In this document: piece after piece, positions 53,212 through 62,522 of the stretch
Numbering within the stretch: position 1 is the first letter of the stretch
Layout: every line of letters begins with the position of its first letter
Origin: Arthrobacter globiformis
Lineage (GTDB): Bacteria; Actinomycetota; Actinomycetes; Actinomycetales; Micrococcaceae
NCBI RefSeq assembly: GCF_003261175.1
Contig: NZ_QLNP01000062.1
Coordinates: forward strand, 308,150 to 372,149
Direction: 5' to 3'
Length of the DNA stretch: 64,000 nucleotides
Translations under genes and position numbers: made by a program
The notes under the pieces: generated by a model
Databases searched by the model: none
What the model was told of the DNA's origin: nothing
Seen by the model: only the letters and a program-made list of their open reading frames with translations

Positions 53212-54708
53212 CTAGCGGCGGCGGGACCGCCGCCGCTCGTTGCTGGCCAGGCTGCGCGTGAGCGGCCGGGCCAGCGTGTCACCAAGCACAATGCCGCCGG
53301 CAACGCCGAACACAATCGCCCCGGCGCTGAGCATCCCGCCGGCCCCGAGCAGGATCTCGGATTCCTCGATGGTCAGGACGTACATCGACCGGAAAATGGT
53401 GAGACCGGGCAGGAGTATCAGGCCGGCCGGCACTGCGACCACCAGCTGCGGTGCGCCCATCTTCAGTGCCACCACGCGGGCCAGCAGGCCGATCACGACG
53501 GCGGCAAGCGCCGGCGAGAACCGCGGGCCAATGCCCATCGCCTCGCCGCCGATCAGGGCCAGGTGCCCCACCACACCGACGGCCGCCGTCGGAAGCAGCA
53601 GCTTCCAGTCCGTCTGTTCCGTGACGCCGATTGCCACAACCGCGATGGCCACCAGGATCACCTGAACCCAGAGCGGGTAGGCGGGCGGGAAGGTCTCCGT
53701 GACGCTGATCGGCTCCATGCCGATCCTGTCCCCCACCACGAACGCGACGGCGATCCCGGCCACCACCGCGCCGAACGTCAGCAGGGTGGACAGGAAGCGG
53801 CCCGCCGCCGTGACGGGGAAGCCGTTGATGGCGTCCTGGACCGAGGACACGAGCCGCCCGGTGGGAAGCAGCAGCAGGATTCCGCCCACCACCACAATGG
53901 CGGGCGCCAGCCGGATCCCCACAGGACTGCCGAATCTCCACATCAGCAGTGCGATGACCGTCACCACGAAGGAACAGGCCGCCGTGATGAAGAAGTCAGG
54001 GGTCCGCCAGCGGCCCAGCTTCCTGGCCACGAGGCTGATGAGCAGGTTGGAGGCGAACGCGACGGCCGAGGCGCCGAGGCCGCCGCCAATGACGGCGACG
54101 AACACGGCCGCAAACACCGCGAACGCCACCGTCACCATCCAGCGCGGGAACGGCTTGGGGCGGCGGACGATCTCGTCGAGCCGGCGGACGGCCTCGTCCC
54201 GGCCGACGCCTCCGGCCACGATATCGGTGACCAGCTGGTGGACCTGGGCAAGCCCGGCGTAATTGTTCGTCCAGGAACGGACCACCCGCAGGAGGGTGAT
54301 GGGCGTCTGGTCCTTGGCTGCGTAATTGATGCCCACGGACTGGTTGGTGATGTCCACCTCGATGTTTTTCAGCCCCAGCGCTGCCGTCACGGCAATGATG
54401 CTTGTTTCGACCTCGAGGGCGCCGGCACCGTACCGGAACATGGACTCGGCAAGATGCAGCGCGAAGTCCATCGTCTTGCGTGCGGACTCATCGATCCCGC
54501 TCACCTGGATCATGGGATTGGCATAGGGGCTTCCGGCCAGCCGGTCCACGATGCTCAGTGGTGCCGTCGGCGGATTTTCCCCTTGCACCAGGCGTCGCAG
54601 CATGCGCTTGGCCGCCGCGTTCTGGTGCATCTGCGAGGCAGTGAGCGGCTCCGTCTTGGGCAGCCCGTCGGTGGGCGGCCGGTTGGCGCCGCGGGGTTGT
54701 TTGGTCAT
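53212..54708 (-). CDS. threonine/serine exporter family protein (ThrE type)
   Basis: A 498-residue membrane protein that joins the ThrE N-terminal soluble/hydrophobic domain (FALHLAESMFRYGAGALEVETS) with about ten membrane helices from about residue 185 on. In C. glutamicum ThrE exports threonine and serine; here the substrate is inferred. A basic C-terminus (ASNERRRSRRR) follows the last helix. It lies between SIP (convergent) and a FemX-type gene. Confidence 0.87.
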   Translation of the reverse strand: MTKQPRGANRPPTDGLPKTEPLTASQMHQNAAAKRMLRRLVQGENPPTAPLSIVDRLAGSPYANPMIQVSGIDESARKTMDFALHLAESMFRYGAGALEVETSIIAVTAALGLKNIEVDITNQSVGINYAAKDQTPITLLRVVRSWTNNYAGLAQVHQLVTDIVAGGVGRDEAVRRLDEIVRRPKPFPRWMVTVAFAVFAAVFVAVIGGGLGASAVAFASNLLISLVARKLGRWRTPDFFITAACSFVVTVIALLMWRFGSPVGIRLAPAIVVVGGILLLLPTGRLVSSVQDAINGFPVTAAGRFLSTLLTFGAVVAGIAVAFVVGDRIGMEPISVTETFPPAYPLWVQVILVAIAVVAIGVTEQTDWKLLLPTAAVGVVGHLALIGGEAMGIGPRFSPALAAVVIGLLARVVALKMGAPQLVVAVPAGLILLPGLTIFRSMYVLTIEESEILLGAGGMLSAGAIVFGVAGGIVLGDTLARPLTRSLASNERRRSRRR

Positions 54709-54725
54709 CAGGGCTCCCCCTTCTG

Positions 54726-54773
54726 TCAGTGCCTTAGGAGTTCAGTGCCTTAGCCATTCAGTGGCTCAGCTCA
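54726..54773. repeat. 16-bp imperfect tandem repeat, three copies
   Basis: TCAGTGCCTTAGGAGT, TCAGTGCCTTAGCCAT and TCAGTGGCTCAGCTCA at 54726, 54742 and 54758. It fills the 70-bp gap between the FemX-type gene and the ThrE-type gene; the CAG/CTCAG core recurs once more up to the FemX stop. Confidence 0.7.
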
Positions 54774-54778
54774 ATGGC

Positions 54779-55867
54779 TCAGTAGAACTGCTTCCCGGTG
54801 CGGCGCGTGTACAGCTGCCGGGCGACGCGTTCGCCGGCTGCCATCCATGCCTTGTACTTCAGCGGGCTGATGACCTGGTCGTAGCAGCCCACGAAGTCCG
54901 TGACGGTCTTGCTGAAGCTCGTCTTGAAAAGCCCCAGCCCGTGGAAGGGGTTCGACGTGTCCTTGAGCTTGTCGCTGGGCGGGGTTCCGCAGAAGTCGTA
55001 TTCCGTGCAGCCCAGCTCCTTGAGCTGGGTAATCGCGGTCCATTGCACCAGGTGCGAATCGCCGTACTGGTTGCGTTTCTGCAGGGACCCGCCGTCCTTG
55101 TACGTGCCCTTGCGGCCGTAGTTGATCACGAAGGCGCCCACCGACGGAACGCCGTTTTCGTACACAAACATGAGCCTGCCCTGGCTGCGCTTGATGAAGT
55201 TCGTCCAGAACTGGCGGTAGTAGTCGTATTCGCGGACGCGGACCTGCGACTTCGCTTGGACCGTGTCGGTCATCAGGGCGTACATGGCCTTGAAGTTTTC
55301 CTCGCTGGGCTCCACGTTGTGCACCTCGACGCCCTCGCGGATGGCGCGGCGGACGGCGTTCCGCCCCCGCGAGTGGAGGTTGCGGAGCAGCTGGTTCTCC
55401 TCGGGGGAAATATCCAGCAGGGCCGTGGAGTCGTTGGGCTGCAGATTGTGCGTCTTGACCAGCCCGGCCCCCTCGATGACCCCGCGGGCGGCGTCGCTGA
55501 GGACGATGTCCGGCTCGATCTTGATGGCGAAGACGCCCAGCCGTGCGCGCTTGACGAACTCTGCGTTTGCCGCGGCAATGCCGGGGATGTCCTCGACGCC
55601 GGCCACGTCCGGACCCTTGATGAGGTACCAGAGCTTGCCGAGCAGCGGGAAGCTCTTTTCCAGCACCAGGTTGTAGCTCGTGTAGTCGGCTGTTTCGTAG
55701 ACGAGGTGCAGGGTCTTCCAGCCGAAGTGCTGCTTGACCTCGGCGAAGGCTTCCGACTGCAGCAGGTTTCCGCCGTTCGGATTCGCGGTGACGTGGGAGT
55801 CCCAGTTTGCGACCTCCTCGGAGGTGGCAAAGCGGGCAGTGAATTCTCGCAAGTGTGCCGTGTCCAA
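54779..55867 (-). CDS. FemX/FemAB-type peptidoglycan bridge aminoacyltransferase
   Basis: A 362-residue protein of the FemABX family, which uses aminoacyl-tRNA to build the interpeptide bridge on lipid II. It has the two GNAT-like folds: LQSEAFAEVKQHFGWKT and a second one from about residue 200 with RLMFVYENGVPSVGAFVINYG and LKELGCTEYDFCGTPPSD. Arthrobacter walls have A3-type bridges, so the role fits. The start is TTG at 55867. The amino acid added cannot be told. Confidence 0.9.
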   Translation of the reverse strand: MDTAHLREFTARFATSEEVANWDSHVTANPNGGNLLQSEAFAEVKQHFGWKTLHLVYETADYTSYNLVLEKSFPLLGKLWYLIKGPDVAGVEDIPGIAAANAEFVKRARLGVFAIKIEPDIVLSDAARGVIEGAGLVKTHNLQPNDSTALLDISPEENQLLRNLHSRGRNAVRRAIREGVEVHNVEPSEENFKAMYALMTDTVQAKSQVRVREYDYYRQFWTNFIKRSQGRLMFVYENGVPSVGAFVINYGRKGTYKDGGSLQKRNQYGDSHLVQWTAITQLKELGCTEYDFCGTPPSDKLKDTSNPFHGLGLFKTSFSKTVTDFVGCYDQVISPLKYKAWMAAGERVARQLYTRRTGKQFY

Positions 55868-55960
55868 TCTTCGCTTACGTTTCGTGCAGGTGCCGGAGAG
55901 GCAGCCTCAAGTCTATCCGTCCGGCCTCCCACGCCGCTTGCCGCGGGGACGTGATCCTGG

Positions 55961-56791
55961 TCAGAGCCGCACCTGCCGAAGATCCGTGAGGGGCAGGACC
56001 GCCCCTCCCGGAGTGCCCTCCGGAAGGCCGGTTGTGAACCGGTCGGCGTCGGCCAGGCGCGTCAGCGCTATCCGGGTCAGCCCGGCAATCTGCGGGATGG
56101 GGACCTGGAAGGTCCGGTACGGCCCCAGCGGCGGTGGTTCGTCTGCCAGCAGGCGTTCCCTGATGATCCTCGCCAGTTCCTCCGGGCCCAGCAGCGGGGA
56201 CTGGTCCAGGAGGAAGCCGGCTGCGGCCAGCCGGCCATCCATGGTCCAGGCCGCGATCTTCCAGAATTTCCGCGGTATCTGGATGCCCCGGTACGGCAGG
56301 TCGCCGGCGTCGAGGACGGGTCCGGTAAAGACGCTGATCCTGGCGTCGAATTGGCTGGCGTGGCGGAGAACGTGGTCTTCCAGGCCGGCCCAGAGTTCCT
56401 TCCCCTGGTTAAAGGCTGCTGCCTGCGGCGCCGCGTTGGGGTATGAGAACGTGTCCTGGTTTGCGGCCAGCGCGGTGCTGTCATCGCCCCAGACCGGGTC
56501 CAAGCGGCGGACAAGATGGCCCCGGTCCAGGTCGTTGTGCTGGTACACATCCGGGCCCGTCTGGAGCCCCTGCGGCACCCGGGGGTCGTAGTGCCAGGTT
56601 CCCTCGCGCCCCAGCGGCACCAGTGCTTCTCCGTCGATGTTGACGCCGGTCACGGCTGCGAGCCTGCGCGCCGGCAACAGCCGGACCGAGAAGTGCGTGT
56701 AGTTCAGGAGGACCGTGGGCGCGTCCGGGCCCGGCAGGTCAACGGCCTCGCGCAGGAAGCCAGGATCATAGCCTTCGCCCATGGTTCCCAT
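55961..56791 (-). CDS. DNA/RNA non-specific endonuclease
   Basis: A 276-residue beta-beta-alpha-Me nuclease with the catalytic motif DLDRGHLVRR near residue 93 (DRGH), and a downstream asparagine/metal segment FSYPNAAPQAAAFNQ. No signal peptide is seen, unlike secreted homologues. The ATG at 56791 is chosen; another Met three residues later is possible. It is divergent from the TspO gene. Whether it acts inside the cell is open. Confidence 0.87.
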   Translation of the reverse strand: MGTMGEGYDPGFLREAVDLPGPDAPTVLLNYTHFSVRLLPARRLAAVTGVNIDGEALVPLGREGTWHYDPRVPQGLQTGPDVYQHNDLDRGHLVRRLDPVWGDDSTALAANQDTFSYPNAAPQAAAFNQGKELWAGLEDHVLRHASQFDARISVFTGPVLDAGDLPYRGIQIPRKFWKIAAWTMDGRLAAAGFLLDQSPLLGPEELARIIRERLLADEPPPLGPYRTFQVPIPQIAGLTRIALTRLADADRFTTGLPEGTPGGAVLPLTDLRQVRL

Positions 56792-56879
56792 GGTGGCACG
56801 CCAGCCTGACAACCAGCTCGGGCGCCTGCGGTTACTTGGCCGCCTTGACTGCGGCCGCGCCCTTGGCAACTGTAGAGCA

Positions 56880-57461
56880 ATGGAAAGCACGGACCGCGTG
56901 CCGGCGGCGGGAGCCGGAAGAGACGCTGGCAGCAGGGACACCAGCCGTGACGGCGCGCAGCACAAGCCGCGCCGCACCGTCGTCGAACTGGCAGCACTCC
57001 TTGCCTTCCTGGCCGCCAGCGCCTTGGTAGCCTGGCTGGGATCGCAGGCAACCATCAGCAACGTCACGGGCTGGTACGCGGCGGCCAACAAGGCGCCCTG
57101 GTCCCCACCCAACTGGGTGTTCGGGCCCGTCTGGACCGCACTTTACACGGCCATGGCAGTGGCGCCCTGGCTCGTGTGGCGAAGCCGCGGCCCCAACCGC
57201 AGGGCTGCGCTCACCGTCTATGGCGTACAGCTGGCCCTGAACCTGGCGTGGACGCCCGTGTTCTTCGGGCTGTATCCGGCGTGGGGTTCGGCCGCGCTCT
57301 GGCTGGCGCTGGGCATCATCATCGCGCTGGCGCTGGCTGTGGCCGCCACCGTGCTCCTGTTCGGGCCGATCCGCCGCGCCGCCGGCCTGCTGATGCTGCC
57401 GTACCTGTCGTGGGTGGTCTTCGCGTCGAGCCTGAACTTCTGGGCGGCCGCCAACAACTAG
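56880..57461 (+). CDS. TspO/MBR family tryptophan-rich sensory protein
   Basis: A 193-residue five-helix membrane protein. The TspO hallmark PPNWVFGPVWTALYTAMAVA and the later QLALNLAWTPVFFG and SSLNFWAAANN are present. TspO binds tetrapyrroles and other ligands. The first 30 residues are a charged extension not seen in short homologues. It converges with sdaA, whose stop is 21 bp away. Confidence 0.93.
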   Translation: MESTDRVPAAGAGRDAGSRDTSRDGAQHKPRRTVVELAALLAFLAASALVAWLGSQATISNVTGWYAAANKAPWSPPNWVFGPVWTALYTAMAVAPWLVWRSRGPNRRAALTVYGVQLALNLAWTPVFFGLYPAWGSAALWLALGIIIALALAVAATVLLFGPIRRAAGLLMLPYLSWVVFASSLNFWAAANN

Positions 57462-57482
57462 CCCCTGGCGGTGGTCCAGGAA

Positions 57483-58895
57483 TCAGCACTCGACGACGTT
57501 GACCGCCAGTCCACCCATCGCGGTTTCCTTGTACTTCGAGCTCATGTCCTTGCCCGTTTCCCGCATGGTGACGATGACCTCGTCCAGCGAGACCCGGTGC
57601 GAGCCGTCGCCCCACAGGGCCATCTTGGCTGCGTTGATGGCCTTCGCGGCGGCGATCGCGTTCCGCTCGATGCAGGGCACCTGGACCAGCCCGCCGATCG
57701 GGTCGCACGTCAGGCCCAGGTTGTGTTCCATCGCGATTTCGGCGGCGTTCTCCACCTGCGCGGGCGTGCCTCCCATGACCTCGGCGAGCCCGGCGGCGGC
57801 CATCGACGACGCCGACCCCACCTCGCCCTGGCAGCCCACCTCCGCACCCGAGATGGAGGCCTGTTCCTTGTACAGCACCCCGACGGCACCGGCCGTCAGC
57901 AGGAACTTCACCACGACGTCGTCGCGGTCTTCCTGGGTCGCCTGGTCCATCCCGGGAGCAAAGTGCAGCGCGTAGTACAGCACGGCCGGGATGATGCCGG
58001 CGGCACCGTTCGTCGGGGCGGTGACGACGCGACCGCCCGACGCGTTCTCCTCGTTGACCGCCAGGGCGATGAGGTTCACCCATTCCTGCCAGTACTTGGG
58101 GTCCCGGTAGTCCGAACCGTGGTCACGGCCTTCCTTCAGAAGCCGTTCGTGCCAGTCGGGAGCACGACGGCGGACCTTCAGTCCGCCGGGCAGCAGCCCC
58201 TCGCGCTTCAGGCTGACCTCGACGCAGCCCTCCATCACCGAATAGATGTGGAGCAGGCCCTTCCGGATGTCCTCCTCGGACCGGGAGGCGCGCTCGTTGA
58301 CCAGCATGATGTCCGCGATGGACAGGCCCTTGGATTGGCAGCGTCCCAGCAGCTCCGCGGCAGTCCGGAACGGCAGCGGCAGCTCCTTCTTGGACTCCTC
58401 CAGTTCCTGCTGCGCCGCATCCTCCTCGCCCTCGCGGACAATGAACCCGCCGCCGACGGAGAAGAAGGTGGCGCTGTGCAGGACCTCGCCCTCAGCGTCG
58501 GTGACCGTGAAGGTCATGCCGTTGGTGTGCCGCGGCAGGATCGTCAGCGGCCGCAGCACCATGTCATTGACCCCGTACGGCAGCGGAACCGACCCGGCCA
58601 GCTGCAACGTCCCGGTCTCCGCGATCGAGGCCAGCCGTTCCTCGACCTCATCGGGAAGGATGAGGTCGGGGTGGTACCCCTCCAGGCCCAGCAGAACCGC
58701 CGTCATGGTGCCGTGTCCGTGCCCGGTTGCGGCGAGCGAGCCATACAGGTCCACCCGCAGCGAGGCCACGCTCTCCAGCTTCCCGGAGGATTTGAGCTCC
58801 CCGGCAAAGACGGCAGCGGCACGCATCGGCCCCACAGTGTGCGACGACGAAGGGCCAATGCCGATCGAAAAGAGGTCAAAGACTCCAACGGCCAT
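57483..58895 (-). CDS. sdaA: L-serine ammonia-lyase (iron-sulfur dependent)
   Basis: A 470-residue single-chain L-serine dehydratase turning serine into pyruvate and ammonia. It holds [20 protein letters not shown] at the N-terminus (beta-domain), [36 protein letters not shown] with the Fe-S cysteines, and ends [10 protein letters not shown]. It is the last gene of gcvP-gcvT-gcvH-glyA-sdaA, after a 200-bp gap containing a structured repeat. It removes serine made by GlyA from glycine. Confidence 0.95.
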   Translation of the reverse strand: MAVGVFDLFSIGIGPSSSHTVGPMRAAAVFAGELKSSGKLESVASLRVDLYGSLAATGHGHGTMTAVLLGLEGYHPDLILPDEVEERLASIAETGTLQLAGSVPLPYGVNDMVLRPLTILPRHTNGMTFTVTDAEGEVLHSATFFSVGGGFIVREGEEDAAQQELEESKKELPLPFRTAAELLGRCQSKGLSIADIMLVNERASRSEEDIRKGLLHIYSVMEGCVEVSLKREGLLPGGLKVRRRAPDWHERLLKEGRDHGSDYRDPKYWQEWVNLIALAVNEENASGGRVVTAPTNGAAGIIPAVLYYALHFAPGMDQATQEDRDDVVVKFLLTAGAVGVLYKEQASISGAEVGCQGEVGSASSMAAAGLAEVMGGTPAQVENAAEIAMEHNLGLTCDPIGGLVQVPCIERNAIAAAKAINAAKMALWGDGSHRVSLDEVIVTMRETGKDMSSKYKETAMGGLAVNVVEC

Positions 58896-58987
58896 GATTA
58901 ATCCTAACTAGACATGTGGTCGGGGTGGATTGGTGGCTGACGGGATGGACCGCAAGAGATGGCCGGGGATGTGGCCCCTTCGGGTGG

Positions 58988-59066
58988 GGACTCCGGCAGC
59001 ATGCGTCTAAGGGAGCGACACGTCCGCTCAGCGGGCGTCTTCGCGACCGAGCATGCAGAGGAGTCC
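58988..59066 (+). repeat. 79-bp structured palindromic element, copy 1
   Basis: Outer arms GGACTCC (58988-58994) and GGAGTCC (59060-59066), inner arms GCATGC (58999-59004) and GCATGC (59051-59056), and a central CGTCCGCTCAGCGGGCG hairpin. The inner 46 bases closely match copy 2 (60878-60956, opposite strand). The whole lies in the glyA-sdaA gap. Confidence 0.8.
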
Positions 59067-59096
59067 GCACCCGACGGGCCTCAGCAAGCCACGGGG

Positions 59097-60431
59097 TCAG
59101 CTGAGCGGGGCTACTGACGGGTAGAGCGGGTGGGCGGCGGCCAGGGCCTCCACGCGGGTGCGCAGGCCGGACAGGTCCGCGCCGGCGTCGGCGGTCAGTG
59201 CCTCGGCGATGATGTCCGCAACCTCGGCGAAGGCTGCTTCGCCGAAGCCGCGGGTGGCCAGCGCCGGGGTGCCGATGCGCAGCCCGGAGGTGACCATCGG
59301 CGGACGCGGATCGAACGGCACCGCGTTGCGGTTCACCGTGATGTCGATCGCGGCGAGGCGGTCTTCGGCCTGCTGTCCGTCGAGCTCGCAGTTCCGCAGG
59401 TCCACCAGCACCAGGTGCACGTCGGTGCCGCCGGACACTACGGAGATGCCCTTGGCCGTGACGTCTGGCTGGACCAGGCGCTCGGCCAGGATCCGGGCAC
59501 CGGCGAGCACGCGCTCCTGGCGTTCCTTGAACTCCTCGGACGCGGCAATTTTGAAGGCCACGGCCTTGCCCGCGATCACGTGCTCCAGCGGACCGCCCTG
59601 CTGGCCGGGGAACACCGCGGAGTTGATCTTCTTGGCGACGTCGGCGTCGTTGCTCAGGATGATGCCGCCGCGCGGACCGGCGAGGGTCTTGTGCGTCGTG
59701 GACGTGGTGACGTGCGCGTGCGGGACCGGGGACGGGTGCAGGCCCGCGGCCACGAGGCCGGCGAAGTGCGCCATGTCCACCATCAGGTAGGCGCCCACCG
59801 AATCGGCAATCCGGCGGAACTCGGCGAAGTCGAGCTGGCGCGCGTAGGCGGACCAGCCGGCCACGATCAGCTGCGGCTTGTGCTCCTGGGCCAGGCGCTC
59901 CACCTCGGCCATGTCGATCCGGTGGTCCTCTTCGCGGACCTGGTACGGAATCACGTTGTAGAGGCGGCCGGAGAAGTTGATCCGCATGCCGTGCGTCAGG
60001 TGCCCGCCGTGGGCCAGGTTCAGGCCCATGATGGTGTCGCCCGGCTTGATCAGGGCGTGCATCACAGAGGCGTTCGCCTGGGCGCCGGAGTGCGGCTGCA
60101 CGTTCGCGTACTCGGCACCGAACAGCGACTTGACCCGGTCGATGGCCAGCTGTTCGATCACGTCAACGTGCTCGCAACCGCCGTAGTAGCGCTTGCCCGG
60201 GTAGCCTTCGGCGTATTTGTTGGTCAGCACCGAACCCTGCGCCTGCATCACTGCCGCGGCGGTGTGGTTCTCCGACGCGATCATTTCCAGGCCCTCGCGC
60301 TGGCGGCCGAGCTCGTCGTCGATCTTTGCCGCGATCTCCGGGTCCAGCTCCGCGAGGTCCGCGTTCAGGCTCGGGGAAACTACCTGCTCGAAAGCCACTG
60401 TCTCTGTGCCTGCGGCACCTGCCGCGCTCAC
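59097..60431 (-). CDS. glyA: serine hydroxymethyltransferase
   Basis: A 444-residue PLP enzyme interconverting glycine and serine with 5,10-methylene-THF. It has [20 protein letters not shown], the PLP lysine in [15 protein letters not shown] near residue 247, and [13 protein letters not shown]-like [13 protein letters not shown]. The GTG start at 60431 overlaps the gcvH stop as GTGA; a second GTG at 60398 is possible. It uses the methylene-THF produced by the glycine cleavage genes beside it. Confidence 0.95.
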   Translation of the reverse strand: MSAAGAAGTETVAFEQVVSPSLNADLAELDPEIAAKIDDELGRQREGLEMIASENHTAAAVMQAQGSVLTNKYAEGYPGKRYYGGCEHVDVIEQLAIDRVKSLFGAEYANVQPHSGAQANASVMHALIKPGDTIMGLNLAHGGHLTHGMRINFSGRLYNVIPYQVREEDHRIDMAEVERLAQEHKPQLIVAGWSAYARQLDFAEFRRIADSVGAYLMVDMAHFAGLVAAGLHPSPVPHAHVTTSTTHKTLAGPRGGIILSNDADVAKKINSAVFPGQQGGPLEHVIAGKAVAFKIAASEEFKERQERVLAGARILAERLVQPDVTAKGISVVSGGTDVHLVLVDLRNCELDGQQAEDRLAAIDITVNRNAVPFDPRPPMVTSGLRIGTPALATRGFGEAAFAEVADIIAEALTADAGADLSGLRTRVEALAAAHPLYPSVAPLS

Positions 60432-60811
60432 AGCTCGCCACCGTTCTTGGAAGCGTATTCTTCGGCCGACAGCAGCGGGCCCTCGGAGTCGGCGGCCACC
60501 TTGAACAGCCAGCCTGCACCGTACGGATCGCTGTTGATCAGGGCCGGGTCCTCGACGACGACCGGGTTGATCTCCGTGACCTCGCCCGTCACCGGGGAGT
60601 ACAGGTCCGAGACCGACTTGGTGGACTCCACCTCGCCGCAGGTCTCCCCCGCGGTCACGGCCGAGCCGACCTCGGGCAGGTCCACGTAAACAATATCGCC
60701 GAGGGCGTCTGTGGCCACGGCGGAAATGCCGATCGAGACCAGGTTCCCGTCTTCGCGGAGAACCCACTCGTGCTCGTCGGAATACTGCAGTTCAGCGGCG
60801 ACTTTTGCCAT
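60428..60811 (-). CDS. gcvH: glycine cleavage system H protein
   Basis: A 127-residue lipoyl carrier. The lipoylated lysine lies in [20 protein letters not shown] near residue 62. It shuttles the aminomethyl group between the P and T proteins. AAAGG lies ahead of the ATG at 60811. It is coupled to glyA by a 4-base overlap but is separated from gcvT by 538 bp of non-coding DNA, unusual inside this operon. Confidence 0.96.
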   Translation of the reverse strand: MAKVAAELQYSDEHEWVLREDGNLVSIGISAVATDALGDIVYVDLPEVGSAVTAGETCGEVESTKSVSDLYSPVTGEVTEINPVVVEDPALINSDPYGAGWLFKVAADSEGPLLSAEEYASKNGGEL

Positions 60812-60877
60812 TTATTTTTCCTTTGTTCGTGAAACTCGCGGACAAAACAGTTGTGGCTGGGTTACGCAGCGGGACGC

Positions 60878-60956
60878 GGCATCCTCCGCGTGCTCGGTCG
60901 CGTAGGCGCCCGCTGAGCGGACGCGACGCTCCCTTAGACGCACGCTTCCGGATACC
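60878..60956 (-). repeat. 79-bp structured palindromic element, copy 2
   Basis: Outer arms GGCATCC (60878-60884) and GGATACC (60950-60956), inner arms GCGTGC (60888-60893) and GCACGC (60940-60945). Read on the minus strand it matches copy 1 over the central 46 bases with few changes. Both stem layers differ in sequence between copies yet still pair. Confidence 0.8.
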
Positions 60957-61216
60957 GCGCTCCCGCCGCTTGTGCCAGTGTTCAGTTGTGTAGAACGTCA
61001 GCAGGTAAAAAACGACGACGATTGGCCGTTCTCGAGTATGGGCCGGCAAGCTCAACCCCCAATGATTGAACTTGCTCCGCCACCTGTCTTAGTTCCGAGA
61101 AGCCCAACCAGCGGTTCGCGGCCCCTCCCCAGCACCTTTGGCTTTCGAAGGCGCAGGTTCTGGCGATGGTTGTGTCCCATTGCCACCCAAAAGTGAGCTG
61201 CCCTCAGGGGCGGGCT

Positions 61217-61290
61217 GGCCCCGGTTTTCGAAAGCGTGCGTCAAAGCGACGAAGGAGCAGCACGCGTGAAAACTGGGGCTTGCCGGCCCC
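61217..61290. repeat. imperfect hairpin related to the 79-bp elements
   Basis: CCCCGGTTTTC (61219-61229) pairs with GAAAACTGGGG (61268-61278) with one wobble, and inside it GCGTGC (61234-61239) pairs with GCACGC (61260-61265). The left arm begins AAGCGTGCGTC, as in copy 2 of the 79-bp element, but the centre differs. Confidence 0.55.
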
Positions 61291-61349
61291 GGAGTCGGGG
61301 ACGACGTGCCTGCCGGCCACGCCCTGGGGAAACAGGACAGGACCCCGGG

Positions 61350-62510
61350 CTACTTGGAGCGCTTGTAGAAAGGCAGTGCGACGACTTCGAACGGCTCCGC
61401 TTTCCCTCGCAGGTCGATGTCCAGCGCCGTGCCGGGTCCGGCGTAGGCGACGTCGACATAGGCCATCGCAACCGGGTAGCCGAGCGTGGGGCTGGGCTGT
61501 CCGGAGGTGACTTCGCCGACGACGTTGCCGTCCTTGAGGACCGGGTAGTGCCCGCGGCCGGCACGGCGGCCCAGGCCCTTGAGGCCCACGAGCTTGCGGC
61601 CCGTGGTGGAGCCGGCTCCGGCTTCCTTCTTGGCGGCCAGCGCGGCCTTGCCCACGAAGTCGCCTTCCTTGGACAGCGCGACGACGGGGCCCAGGCCGGC
61701 GGCGAACGGGTCACCGTCGAGCGAGAGCTCGTTGCCGTACAGCGGCATCCCGGCCTCGAGGCGGAGCGAATCGCGGGAGGCGAGGCCGGACGGCGTCAGC
61801 TCCCCCTCGTCCGCGATGGCGACGATGGACTGCCAGAGGGCGGCGGCGTCCCCGTTCTCTACGAAAATCTCGAAGCCGTCCTCACCGGTGTACCCGGTGC
61901 GGGCCAGCAGCAGGTCCTGGCTGGCCCCGCCCACCAGGAAGGAAACCTCGACGGCGGCGTAGTACTTCAGCCCGGTCACCAGCTCGTGCTGGGCTGCCGG
62001 GACCAGGCGCAGGAGAATCTCCTCGGCCTTGGGGCCCTGCACGGCGATCAGCGATGTCTCGGCGGAGGCGTCCTCGACGGCGACATCGAAGTTCGCTGCC
62101 CGCTGCACCAGGGCCTCGGCCACCGCCTTGGCGTTGCCGGCGTTCGGGACCACCAGGAACCTGTCGATGCTGTTTCCTGCGCCCTCAGTCGCCGACGGGC
62201 GGCGGTAAACGATGAGGTCGTCGATAATGCCGCCGTCCTCGTTGCAGATCAGGGAGTACTTGGCCTTGCCGACGGCCATCGCGGAAATCTTGCCGGCCAG
62301 GGCGTAGTCGAGGAAGGCGCCGGCGTCCGGGCCGGTGACCCAGACTTCCCCCATGTGGGAGAGGTCGAAGATGCCGGCCGAGTTGCGGACGGCGTGGTGC
62401 TCGGCCAGTTCGGAGCCGTACTTGAGCGGCATCTGCCAGCCGCCGAAGTCGGTGAACGAGGCGCCCAGCTTCTTGTGCTCCTCGTAAAGGGCAGTGTAGT
62501 TCTCAGTCAT
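61350..62510 (-). CDS. gcvT: glycine cleavage system aminomethyltransferase (T protein)
   Basis: A 386-residue GcvT that transfers the methylene group from the H protein to THF and releases ammonia. It has HKKLGASFTDFGGWQMPL, FDLSHMGEVWVTGPDA, TGYTGEDGFEIFVEN and the C-terminal TSGQPSPTLGYPVAMAYVD. It starts 12 bp after the gcvP stop on the same strand. The call is firm. Confidence 0.97.
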   Translation of the reverse strand: MTENYTALYEEHKKLGASFTDFGGWQMPLKYGSELAEHHAVRNSAGIFDLSHMGEVWVTGPDAGAFLDYALAGKISAMAVGKAKYSLICNEDGGIIDDLIVYRRPSATEGAGNSIDRFLVVPNAGNAKAVAEALVQRAANFDVAVEDASAETSLIAVQGPKAEEILLRLVPAAQHELVTGLKYYAAVEVSFLVGGASQDLLLARTGYTGEDGFEIFVENGDAAALWQSIVAIADEGELTPSGLASRDSLRLEAGMPLYGNELSLDGDPFAAGLGPVVALSKEGDFVGKAALAAKKEAGAGSTTGRKLVGLKGLGRRAGRGHYPVLKDGNVVGEVTSGQPSPTLGYPVAMAYVDVAYAGPGTALDIDLRGKAEPFEVVALPFYKRSK

Positions 62511-62522
62511 TGAGCCGAATCC

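Larger units (their letters stand above)
60812..61349. other. 538-bp non-coding gap between gcvT and gcvH
   Basis: No convincing gene: the frames present on either strand are short and have no recognisable motif. It holds the 79-bp structured element (60878-60956) and an imperfect hairpin at 61217-61290. The middle (about 60990-61200) is of lower GC than its neighbours and shows nothing recognisable. It may contain an internal promoter for gcvH-glyA-sdaA. Confidence 0.7.

Noticed and set aside
60972-61196. Short frames in the gcvT-gcvH gap
   Set aside because: No start with a ribosome binding site, no recognisable domain, and overlap with palindromic elements.
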